Positions 51,435 through 61,502 of a stretch of DNA of 64,000 bases are shown piece by piece. This DNA is from Tachypleus tridentatus. Its lineage: Eukaryota > Arthropoda > Merostomata > Xiphosura > Limulidae. Numbering within the stretch: the stretch's first letter is position 1; each line of letters begins with the position of its first letter. The position numbers and the translations under genes are program-made. The DNA is taken from positions 68,292,447-68,356,446 of the forward strand of contig NC_134835.1 of the NCBI RefSeq assembly GCF_004210375.1. The letters run 5' to 3'. The notes under the pieces were generated by a model. The model saw nothing but the letters and a program-made list of their open reading frames with translations. It was not told the DNA's origin and did not search any database.

Positions 51435-52406
51435 CTCTTTGAAAAATGACAGATGAAATTTTCTCTTCAAATTCGAAAAACAGAAATATAAAACCTGTAC
51501 AATTATTACTTTAATCATAATATTAGGTACACGGTCAATTTAATGAATGATCTTCAACCCAAGTGTTCTATTTAAAACGCAATAATTAGTTATCAAAGGT
51601 AATTATTAGATAAAAGTGTTTATTATTTATAAAACAGTTTTAACGATTTTATATAAAACCTCTCTGTTATTAAATATGTATCTGAATGACACTGTATAAT
51701 GTTTGTTGTAAATTTAAAAATAATATTTTTGTTTTCATCTCAGTGCAAATCTACATAAGAGGCTATCTTCGCTGTGTCCAGTGCGATTAACTGAACTCCT
51801 CAGTTTGAAGTTATAAAGTCATAAACGTACCGTTAACCTGCTAAGGAACATTGTTTTAGTGAATAAACAAAGTTCCCAACAATCTGAATTCTTACAACTA
51901 GTGATTTTACATCAGAAAGAAAATATCCTAATTTAATAAATATTCTGGAAAACTTAAGTATCTGAGAAAAGTATATATTAAGATAAAACAACGCTACTAT
52001 TAAGTAAATAAACTACATAATTTGGAAAGAAAATTGTTGATAGATAAATATTTATCAAAAATATTTCAAACAGTTCATTTCTTACTTACTTACCTAATTA
52101 TAAGTAACATTTTGCGCATTCGATTTTATAGTAATTTCTATTCACATTTCAACATAACATATAATAGTAATGAAATTATTAGTACTCTAATTTTCCAAGG
52201 TAATTAAATCATTGATATATCTGTACTTAAGTATAAACCAATTGCAATCTTTACAAAACTAAAGATAGCAGCACTACCCATTCTGAAATTATATTTAAGA
52301 ATAAAGTTATAAATACAGATTCTAATACAATACTTTCCATTTTGAAAATTAAAAGTTTCGTAATTAGGTATTTAAATCTATACATTGATAAATGAAAGGT
52401 TTTTCT

Positions 52407-52505
52407 TTGTTGCTTTGAGTTTAAGTACAAAACAATGTAGTGTGACCACCGCGAATTTCGAAGTCTGAATCTTAGCGTTATGTCTCTCAAACTCACCACT
52501 CAGCA
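52407..52505 (-). mobile_element. SINE-B copy, diverged
   Basis: TTTGAGTTTAAGTACAAAAC, CCACCGCGAATTTCGAAG and TCTTAGCGTTATG follow the reverse family order. Confidence 0.6.
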
Positions 52506-52800
52506 GCTATGGGAGCATAAATTAATGGGCCAATAGATTTAAAACAGGGGTTGCATTATATGTCTATTAAAATAACAAGACAAATTATAATTAGAAGGTA
52601 TATTGATCAATTTTATTTCGTGGCATTTGTAGTGTACTTAATTTATACATAGGCTGTATAGTATGTTTTTATATTTAGAAAGTATATGTACTTAATTTAG
52701 ATTAGTTATGTTTAGTTGAAAAGCGGCATTTGTTTTAGGTTCTCAGTGGAACTATTTCCTGAAAGACGGCTTTTGAAATCATAAACCCGATAGTTTATTT

Positions 52801-52995
52801 TGTTATTGAATTTCGCGCAAAGCTACTCGAAGGCTATCTGAGCTAGCCGTCCCTAATTTAGCAGTGTAAGACTCTAGAGGGAAAGTAGTTAGTCATCACC
52901 GCTCATCCCCAACTCTTTGGCTTCTCTCTCACCAACGAATAGTGGGATTGACCATCATATTATAATGCCCCCAATGTTGAAGAAGCGAACATGTG
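52801..52995 (-). mobile_element. SINE-A, head truncated
   Basis: TTGAATTTCGCGCAAAGC through TAGCAGTGTAAGACTCTAG and AACGAATAGTGGGATTG; it ends at GCGAACATGTGG without the tRNA-like head. Confidence 0.87.
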
Positions 52996-53561
52996 GTATA
53001 ATATTTAATTCACCAATAATATGCATAAGTAAAATTTGAGATATTTGTAATCGTACACTAAAAAATGCCTATAAATCAGCTGTAAGTTATTTTAAAAAGT
53101 TGTATTATTTTTAGTAATTTTATTATTTATAATTATTAATTATACATTGTTTCAGAAGTTTCGCGCAAAGCTACACAAATGAATACGTGTTCATAGCTGT
53201 TTCTAATTTGAAGTGATAAGCTGGAGAGAAAACAGAAAACCAACTGCATCTACACCTCATTCTGTACCTACTTTTACCTGACCAAAGAGTGGGATTTGAA
53301 AGCTACGCTTAAAGGGTGGAGCGTGTTTCTTACGAAAATAGGTCAGAAGCATGAATCTTTAAAATCTGAGTACATTAACCAGTGAGCCATCTCGTGCGAA
53401 AGGCAAAAACTTACGTTTTTTAACAATTAAAATGAGAGAACTTTCCCACATTGTCTTGATGAACTAACATAACTAGTTTCCTTTCATAAACTAGTATGTA
53501 GTAATAAAACTGACAAATAATTATGAGTAGGTTTCAACTATTTCTTGAGCAACAAGTAGTA

Positions 53562-53690
53562 TGATGGATCGTAATATCATAACGCCTTCATGGATAAGAG
53601 AGTGAACGTGTTTGTAGAACGGGGATTCGAGCTCACACTGCCCACCTTGCGACTCAAGCGCCCTAACCCCTTGGCCATCACATGCCCAAC
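53562..53690 (-). mobile_element. SINE-A head half, diverged
   Basis: ATCATAACGCC...GAACGGGGATTCGAGCTC...CAAGCGCCCTAACC matches the head and linker in reverse orientation. Confidence 0.75.
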
Positions 53691-53757
53691 TAAATTTACC
53701 ATTATAAGTGTAAAAAAATACTTTTTTTTTATTCTCAAAAACTACGAATACGATTTT

Positions 53758-53836
53758 GTTTGCGTTACCCACTTACTACTAGTTCAAGTTGTCCAAACTG
53801 TTTGTGTTACCCACTTACAGCTAGTTCAAGTTGTCC
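53758..53836. repeat. 42-base tandem duplication
   Basis: Two copies begin at 53758 and 53800 and share GTTACCCACTTAC and AGCTAGTTCAAGTTGTCC (CTAGTTC in the first), with about three substitutions. Confidence 0.85.
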
Positions 53837-54509
53837 TAAGAATGCGTATCTCTTCATTCTTGTCATTTAGAAATTAGAAGCTTTGACGCTGATAAAAATA
53901 AAAGATTCTACATGTTTAGTTTTCTTTTTCAAATATTTTAGTCTTACTCAAGCTGAAACCTGAAACTATCTGAAAATCTTATAGCAAGGCTTAATATGGA
54001 AAGCGATAAATCATAACTTTATTGGTATCTTGCCAGTGATGGTCATCGCACTCTTTAATAGGTTTAATAAAACATTAGTTTCCCTGATAATTAATTGCAA
54101 GCATGAATTGCGATCAGATTTTACTGCAAGTTACTCATTAAGTCATAGGGCAGCCAAAATCTATAAAAGGAAAACATGTATTTTTGTTTTGTTTGCGCAA
54201 TCTTTCCTTCTTCTAAACCAGCTTGATCTAAAGTTACGCTTTTTAATATTGAATAACGCCTTTCAATTAAACTTCGTTTTCAACTAGTGCACAAAGCTAA
54301 TTAGAACTATAAACATCTTTTTTTCGCGTTCCACGAATTAATTTGGTGTCCTTTAGATTTAACCTTGTCTAGTAAAAACGCATTTCATTCGGAAAATTAA
54401 AACTTTAAAGGCATATTTACGCAATTCGGATATCAAATATTGATTATTTATTCTTCTACAGTCAAAATGAGGATAAATAATAAAAAAGTGTTATGTCTGG
54501 GAACTCATA

Positions 54510-54595
54510 ACTCTAGAAACCAAAATTTGATGCCCATGGTGGACAGATAGCCCATTGTGTATCTTTGAGCTTAACTATGAAAACAAACAAATATA
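54510..54595 (+). mobile_element. SINE-B tail half
   Basis: GATGCCCATGGTGGACAGATAG, CCCATTGTGTATCTTTGAGC and an AAACAAACAAA tail. Confidence 0.65.
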
Positions 54596-54706
54596 ATGTT
54601 TTGATAAAACCTATTATCTAAGAAAAACACAATTTAAAAAGTATTGATTAGAAAAACATAATGTTTTACCGCTTACTAAAATAAAACACTATATTATATT
54701 TTCTTT

Positions 54707-54806
54707 TAGTCTGCAGATTTACAACGCTAAAAACCGGGTTTCGATACCCGTGGTGGGCAGAGCACAGATAGCCCATTAAGTATCTTTGTACTTAATTCAA
54801 AACAAC
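54707..54806 (+). mobile_element. SINE-B copy, well preserved
   Basis: TTACAACGCTAAAAACCGGG, TTTCGATACCCGTGGTGGGC and AGATAGCCCATTAAG, with an ACAACAACAAC tail. Confidence 0.85.
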
Positions 54807-55109
54807 AACAACAACATTTTCTTTTAATTTTCAGGCTTTGACGAATATTGGAATATGACATGTTGTTAAACCAAAACACGTCTAAAAAATAAGCGTATTT
54901 TCTTGATACATTGACTTAGATATCATCGGGTCGATGATATCTTGATTTCTCACGAGCTTCATTACTAAAACAATATTTCTCAATACCTGTTTATGGAAAA
55001 TAAAATTTAAATAGTAATAATATCCAAATTAGCAATAGCGCTAATAATGTACTAGATTACGGATAGAAATTGTATTCATATCCACATGTTCTCTAGTGGA
55101 GTAACTTAC

Positions 55110-55222
55110 CAGAACAAAAGTACTTTTTCTCTTTGAATTATAACGATACCAACTGCATGGACAGGAAGAAAGAGAACCAGACCAACGTTTGTCAACTTTA
55201 TAAATTCATTTCTCACGGACAT
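55110..55222 (-). CDS. Candidate first coding exon of the dioxygenase gene (hydrophobic leader)
   Basis: On the minus strand an ATG at 55222-55220 opens 37 codons and two extra bases (TG), ending at a strong donor (G|GTAAGT, intron from 55109). The next exon needs exactly two preceding bases, so joining gives a cysteine codon and an open frame through. The encoded leader has a run of about 20 mostly hydrophobic residues (roughly 11-30), followed by QREK. It looks like a membrane anchor or signal rather than a classic amphipathic mitochondrial presequence. A TATA-like motif lies about 130 bases upstream. The link to the dioxygenase is inferred from phase and strand across a 19.9 kb intron. It could instead be the first exon of another gene, or a chance frame. 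Confidence 0.35.
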
Positions 55223-55349
55223 ATACTCAACTATGATTGGTTGGATCAGTTTCTTGTCTTGCAACACTACCGTCCTCTAGTGTTAGTCAGGTGATTTAGT
55301 AAGCAGCCTTCAACTGTTCTTCCTATACTAAAAGTGAATTTCTCTGTAT

Positions 55350-55359
55350 CTTATATATA
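55350..55359 (-). promoter_or_regulatory. TATA-like motif upstream of candidate exon 1
   Basis: The minus strand reads TATATATAAG about 130 bases before the candidate ATG at 55222. That would leave a 5' untranslated region of roughly 100 bases. A CCAATCA motif lies nearer the ATG. Given the AT-rich background this is only suggestive. Confidence 0.25.
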
Positions 55360-56126
55360 CAGGCCTAGTCACAAATTATCCACAAAATGAAGAATATTCT
55401 AGTAAATACATTTATTTGTCAACTCTGGAATGGAGTTTTATAACCTTAAGTATATTTGTTTATTTTAAAATACTAATCCACCTCAACTTACTTATATAGG
55501 AGAAATTTTCAATTGTACAAATATTTTTATAGGTGCACAATTTGGGACCAACTGTACGCTGGTTAAACCCTTGATTAAACCAGATGGCGTTAGTAGTTGG
55601 AGGGATGTTATCTCAAATCGTGTTTTTAGAAACTTAGGTCATTATAGCAAAGTATAATTTGTTACATCTGTATATCCTAGTTATATACATTGTAGTTGTT
55701 GAAGTCAAAATTCTAACTAATTTAGACAAGGATTTGTGAAGGGTACTGTATAGAAGATAACGGATATGCAACGTTGCATGACCAGATAACGAACGCAATT
55801 GAAACAATTACTCCAAAGACAGCTGGCAACTGCAGTGAGGGGATCAATTACAGAGGCCTGCGATGGTTTTATTGTTTCGATATTTTCCAATATTCTGCTA
55901 TAATTCCTATAAACCCTAGGGCTCCAAATACCCTCGACAGGTTAGTTACAGCTCACGATGTGTGCGATGATACAAACTGTTTTATATTCTCTTTAGATCT
56001 TAATGTGATGTCAATCCTATCAGATTCGATATGTTTCGAAACATGCAAGTTGCAAGTATATATTTAGCATTTACTGCAATGAAATTTCTATTCGCGTAGA
56101 CGATTTTATTTCATCGACTTATTGAT

Positions 56127-56128
56127 AG

Positions 56129-56164
<36 letters not shown>

Positions 56165-56166
56165 GT
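56127..56166. repeat. (TA)n microsatellite
   Basis: An almost pure TA run ending in TATGTATATG. Confidence 0.9.
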
Positions 56167-56530
56167 ACAACTACCAAGCACGAGAAGGTTAGTTTGTTGA
56201 ATCTGTCAACAAACATATCTGTTTGTATCCGAATAAAACTTACATCATATACTTTACTGTTTTGTCTTTCTTCTTGGAAACGCTCGTCACATAAAATATG
56301 ACCTTGATCTCCATGTGTTAGAAGAAAAAACATGAATCATTTGAGATATTACATTTATCTACGTGAATAAAAATGTGTTGTTGTTTTTATTTAACTAGAA
56401 GTGTTAACATTGATAGTGTCTTATCATTCTGGATCTAATGATATCCTTGGGTTTCGGAGTATAATGCTCGTGCACACAACCCGAGTACAGAGACAGATGA
56501 AACCATTTTTTTATGATAAAACAGAACTAT

Positions 56531-56628
56531 TGTAGATTTACAACGCTAAAATTAGGGGTTCGATTCCTTTCGATGGGCTCAGCAGATAGCCTGATGTGGC
56601 TTTGCTATAAGAAAACACACACACACCT
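56531..56628 (+). mobile_element. SINE-B copy, CACACA-tail subfamily
   Basis: TTTACAACGCTAAAATTAGG, GGTTCGATTCC (B-box), GATGTGGCTTTGCTATAAG and ACACACACAC. Confidence 0.85.
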
Positions 56629-57026
56629 TTAGTTACTGAATTGTGTTCACTATTACTTAATTCAAATTTAGTTCTGTTTCATTTGGTCACTGTTTGGTGG
56701 CGTGACCTGGGAAAATAAAATATACCTCGATCTCTACCTCCCTCTCTGACTAATGATTTGGTTCTTAAGTCTTATATGAAACCCACATTAATTTCTCTGT
56801 AGAATAAAATCTGGTAGGTAGGAAAACCCGTTTTTACATCATGCAGTCATTGCGTGCACATAGCAACAGTTTATTCGCACACGCGACTAACCTTTTTCAG
56901 GCCAATTCTCTGAGTTTTCTGATATAAACGCATTTTTTTATTTGTCAACATTAAGTGTTGTTCAAATAAAAGTACCTTAAATATTAATTGAAAGGATATT
57001 GCATAACCCTATTTTCACATCAATAT

Positions 57027-57294
57027 TTGTTTGATCGCGCAAAGCTACTCGAGGGCTATCTGCGCTAGCCGTCCCTAATTTAGCAGTGTAAAACTAGAGG
57101 GAAGGCAGCTAGTCATCACGACCAACCGCCAACTCTTGGGCTACTTTTTTTACCAACGAATAGTGGGATTGACCGTCACATTATAACGCCCCAACGGCTG
57201 AAAGGGCAAGCATGTTTGATGCGACGGGGATTTGAACCCGCGACCCTCAGATTACGAGTCGAACGCCTTAACCCACCTGGCCATGCCGGGCCAG
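57027..57294 (-). mobile_element. SINE-A, full length, with target-site duplication
   Basis: Reverse orientation: the tail is at the low end and the head (GGCCCGGCATGGCC read on the minus strand) at the high end. Flanks 57016-57026 and 57295-57305 match at 10 of 11 bases. Confidence 0.92.
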
Positions 57295-57922
57295 CACATA
57301 AATATACACTTTTAAAATGAAATTAACACTGTAGGTAGCTACCGGTTTATCTAGTAGTAGATGGCCATAGTTCACTGATACTCTTTTTGATTAGTGCTAA
57401 GGTCTTATAGATCGGGAGCGTCAGGTGCAAACGGCCTCTTACTTGGTATATGAGGGAAACCTTTCAGGTGAGCATGAATTCAAACACTACGTGAGGGTCA
57501 GAATATCCAACCCCTTTCAGTAAATAAAATCTGTTCGTTACAACTGTATAAAACACTACATAAGTGTGCGAAAGTGTTAATCATGTACGTTTCCTTTATA
57601 AAATTTGCATACGTGTCATTTTAAGCAATATATATTAAGTTAAATATAAAGGTTATCTGTTTATAATATAAATATTTTCATAAGCTGTAAAGGAGCAACT
57701 ATGATATGAAATAAATATAATGAAGTTGTTGTGAACAGTAATTCTATCCCATTAGACCTATGTCAACAGCATAGTACATATCTAGCTCAAAATATCCGAC
57801 TTAATATTTATTATTTTAATTTATTGAAAATAGAGAACAGTTATTACAGCTCTATTCAGGAGAAAGACACTCATATAAAAATATTCCCATCTTGAAACGT
57901 TGACTAGAAACTTGTGGTTTTT

Positions 57923-58179
57923 GTATTGTTTTGAATTTCCAGGGCTATCTGCTCTATCCGTCTCTGATTTAGCACTGTGAGACTAAAGGAAAGGCAGCTA
58001 GTCATCACCACCCACCGTCATCTCTTGAGCTACTCTTTTACCAACGAATAAGGGAATTGACCGTCACATTATAGCACCCCCACCGCTGAAAGGGCGAGCA
58101 TGTTTGGTATGACAGGGATTCGAACTCGCTACCCTCAGATTATGATTCGAGCATCCTAACCACCAGGTCTTACCGGCCC
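57923..58179 (-). mobile_element. SINE-A, full length, diverged
   Basis: Reverse orientation with a recognisable body and head. Nearby TGTGGTTTTT (57913) and TGTGATTTTC (58180) may be a decayed target-site duplication. The minus-strand open frame over its head is a repeat translation. Confidence 0.88.
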
Positions 58180-59544
58180 TGTGATTTTCTAGGCTGAAAC
58201 AACCAACACAAGAAGCCCAATGTTTTGTCATAAGTACAACACTTCTGACTTGACCACTTGGGAACAAAAAATTGAAACTTTCAAAACAAAGCAAGAGCAG
58301 TCACAATTCATATGCATAATGTGAGATAAATCTTTTAATGCTTTTAATTCTTGAAAGACAAAAACGAAAATTACGGTTTAAACGCCAAAACATGTGCAGC
58401 TTTGTGCTGAAAAGCAAACAACAGGCTAAAATTTGTAATTAAAATTTCGTGAATTTCAGAAATATTTTTCTACATACTTCCCAATTTCTTCATTTCAGGT
58501 TCAAAATCAGAGGTAGTTAAAATCAACATTTAAATTCTATCTTTTGTCTCCAACAAGTCATTCCCAAAAGCTCTTACGTCAATTCTGGAAATCGTCAGTT
58601 AAACTGAAAATGATAAAGAAAGAACTCTCCTTTTATTATGTGTCATTTCATTCTAGTCCTGGAAAGGAAACTAACAGAATAACAGGTGGCTACGCCCTCT
58701 CTTCAGTCAAAAGAAATATCCAATTAGATGAGTCTTTGAAAGAACAAAAAATATTTTCAAACATTGTTGATACACTGGTCACAACACGAAATATATTTGC
58801 GGCAGTTTAAGTCCTTCACTTGAATTTTCTTTACGCTATCATTTTCAAATACGCTATTTAAGCTACTATTTATTGCAGGAATAATGTGTTTTATCGATAA
58901 ATCTTGATTAATCCAAAAACAAACAATGTAGTCAGGCAAACAAACTCACTTGGATGTGACCTCATTTAATAAAACTACACATAAAGAAAACAATGAAATA
59001 AAGTAATAGTATTTATGATAGCGCACAGATTATGAAACGTTTGTAAGCATTTAGTATATTACATTGTTTCACGAACTGAAATAATCTCGCAAAAAACGAT
59101 GAATAAAACACTTACTAAAAAAATCCCATCTACAAGATGTTTATATGAAACGAACAGACACTAAATTGTTACAAACTAAACTAGATTCAAAGTTACAATG
59201 AAAGATTCCTCAAATATTCCAATTTTCAGATGCTTGTTACATGACAGTTTTAGAGCTCTCTGTAACCACCAAATGCAAAACTTAAATATTAGAAAGGTTC
59301 AATTTACAGAAATATTTTAATGGAATAGTGGCTTTTCTCTAGGTTGAAAAAGCAAAACTAAAATATTTATTTCAACAAATCTATACAAAATTATTTGCCA
59401 TTCTGATAATAAGCAAAAACAAGTAATTAAGCTCAATTTCAATTTTCATTCAAAAACTCATTATCATTTTCATTTTCATTGAGTTTTATTCAATATTTAC
59501 ATACATGCAATTTTTTCGTGTTTTTGAAAATGACTATAACAAAC

Positions 59545-59827
59545 GGGCCCCGCATGGCCAGCTGTTTAAGGCATTCGACTCGTAAGCTGAGGGTCGCAGG
59601 TTCAAATCTCCGTCACACCAAACATGCTCGCCCTTTCAGCCGTGGTGGGGCATTATAATATTACGGTCAATCCAACTAATTGGTGGTAAAAGAGTAGCCC
59701 AAGAATTGGCGGTTGAAGATGATGACTAGGTGCCTTCCCTGTAGTATATTAAACTGCTAAATTAGGGACGACTAGCGCAGATAGCCCTCGTGTAGCTTTT
59801 CGCGAAATTCAAAACAAATCAAACCAG
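59545..59827 (+). mobile_element. SINE-A, full length, with target-site duplication
   Basis: Head, body and A-rich tail are all present. Flanks 59534-59544 and 59828-59838 match at 10 of 11 bases. Confidence 0.92.
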
Positions 59828-59874
59828 CTACAACAAACATCAAGCACAATAAGCAACATGTCCCCTTTCCCAGT

Positions 59875-59982
59875 GAGAGCTTATAACGCTAAAATCCAAT
59901 TATCAAAACTGGTGGTGAGTAGTACAACAGAGATAGCTCAATATGTAGCCTTACGTTTAACAGCAAACAAACAAAAATAATC
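59875..59982 (+). mobile_element. SINE-B copy, diverged
   Basis: GAGCTTATAACGCTAAAATC, ACTGGTGGTGAGTAGTACAAC and a GCAAACAAACAAAA tail, about 50 bases downstream of a SINE-A. Confidence 0.65.
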
Positions 59983-60249
59983 AGAAAAAAATAGAGTATG
60001 TAGACCGTCCCATCGATTATAATGAATTGTAAAAATAAAAAAGTTCGAAGCCAGGTAGTCTTCCAAATATCTATCAAGTCTTCCCTTAAGTTCCTCGAAA
60101 TTAACTTATCACTACACCTGAAAAAAGTGTATTTCGAAGGTCAACCATCCTGTAAATAAAATATATTTTTTTTAGCTGAAGATGGATTACACCGTGCCAA
60201 AATTGATATTTTTGTTTTATAATCCTACAATTATAAAAGTTAAGTACAA

Positions 60250-61080
60250 AAAAGATGAATTGACAACGTCCTTTTCATTGACAATTTTAAACACATCAAT
60301 TAGGTTCACTCTAACTCTTTTTTTGATTCAGAAATCTTAATCTTTATATCCATGGTAACATTTTAGTAGCTCTCCTCTGAATCATTTCCAACAATTCAAT
60401 GTCTTTTCTAAAGTAAACAGCAAGATACAAAAGAGTACTTTAGATGGGGCCTAACTAGAGTCTGTACAAAGAAATTACTATCAATTTAGACTTATAAACA
60501 GTATTTCTATACACTTGATCTAAAATCATATTTGCCCTACAAATAGTAACAGTACACTGCTTGAATTGCTTAAGAGATAGATCATGAAGGATATCAAGAT
60601 CATTTTCTTCTATAAAACAGTTAAGGGTAATCACAAAATTGTGGTTACTCGTATTTCAAATTATAACAAACTGCATACATTACTTTGCACTTATTAAAAC
60701 TAAATGTTATCGGCTGTTCATTCGATAAACTCACCAAATAATCTAAATCATTTCGTAAACTACTAGCATCTTCTTCACAGTTAGAAACATCCAAGACCTT
60801 AACATCGCCTGAAAATTTAAATAATTTATTGACCATTCCATGACCTATGTTGTTAATATAAATCAAAAAAGGACAAAGATCATAACATTGAGTTATATGG
60901 TATTCTACTTGTAGCATTGGTCCATTTTTAATATACAGTCCTCTCCTTTCTTCCATCTAGTCACTCATCTATCCAATGAGTCGACTTATTTTCCACGCCT
61001 ACAGAGAAAGTGGTTAAAGAGCATTTTTATATGGTACCTTGTAAAATGCTTTCTGAAAATCAGAAACTTTCTCCCTCATT
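60250..61080 (-). pseudogene. Non-LTR retrotransposon (CR1/jockey-type LINE) reverse-transcriptase relic
   Basis: From 61080 downward the minus strand reads KVSDFQKAFYKVPYK (reverse-transcriptase motif A), MEERRGLYIKNGP, PFLIYINNIGHGMVNKLFKF, then SGDVKVLD where FADD is expected. Next come LRNDLDYLVSLSNEQPITFSFNKCKVM and, near 60470-60420, TLVRPHLKY. These are successive RT-domain blocks of a LINE open frame in the right order. Stops and frameshifts interrupt it, and the catalytic Asp pair is changed to Gly-Asp. The N-terminal part stops abruptly at 61080, where a SINE fragment begins. Confidence 0.75.
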
Positions 61081-61133
61081 TACTGGCCTGGCATGGCCAG
61101 TTGGTTTGAGCGATCTACACGTAATCTGAGTCT
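61081..61133 (+). mobile_element. SINE-A head fragment at a LINE/Penelope junction
   Basis: GGCCTGGCATGGCCAG and the following CACGTAATCTGAG match the tRNA-like head of the SINE-A family; the body is absent. It sits exactly between the LINE relic and the Penelope-like fragment. Confidence 0.65.
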
Positions 61134-61502
61134 AAAATCAAGTAAAATCATAAGTAATATTTTTAATAATGTAACCGGTTGTTTGATAATTGTTTTTATT
61201 GAACTGAAAATAAATCTAAATTTATTTGGAGAGTCATGTAATTTTTGAATAGCATAAAGAAACGGAAAATCTACATAAGAATTATGTTTAAAAGAAAGTT
61301 TACAAGTTTTAACGAAATTATTCTTTACTGTACCTTTGGATTGGTTGACAGGTTTAAACGTTTGTGTATTATTAATTTCTTTTATTATAATTAATGCATA
61401 GATTTTTTTGCAAATTATACCAATATTACAGTTAGCTTTATCAGTAGGAACTATAACATATTTTTCTTGAAGTTCTTTAATCTTATTTTTTAGCTGGTTC
61501 AA
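61130..61502 (-). pseudogene. Probable Penelope-like element reverse-transcriptase fragment
   Basis: The minus-strand frame includes KELQEKYVIVPTDKANCNIGIICKK and FPFLYAIQKLHDSPNKFRFIFSS. These resemble the Penelope-like blocks usually seen as VxxPTDKxxN..CK and PKLHKxPxKFRFI. The downstream (C-terminal) half is missing, because the sequence runs into the SINE fragment at 61133-61081. Assignment to Penelope rather than another RT class rests on motif memory only. Confidence 0.5.

Noticed and set aside
53590..53877. 95-codon plus-strand frame containing a repeated 14-residue block
   Set aside because: The frame spans a reverse-oriented SINE head and a tandem duplication; no independent evidence of coding.
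58064..58294. 76-codon minus-strand frame
   Set aside because: Mostly translation of the SINE-A head at 57923-58179.
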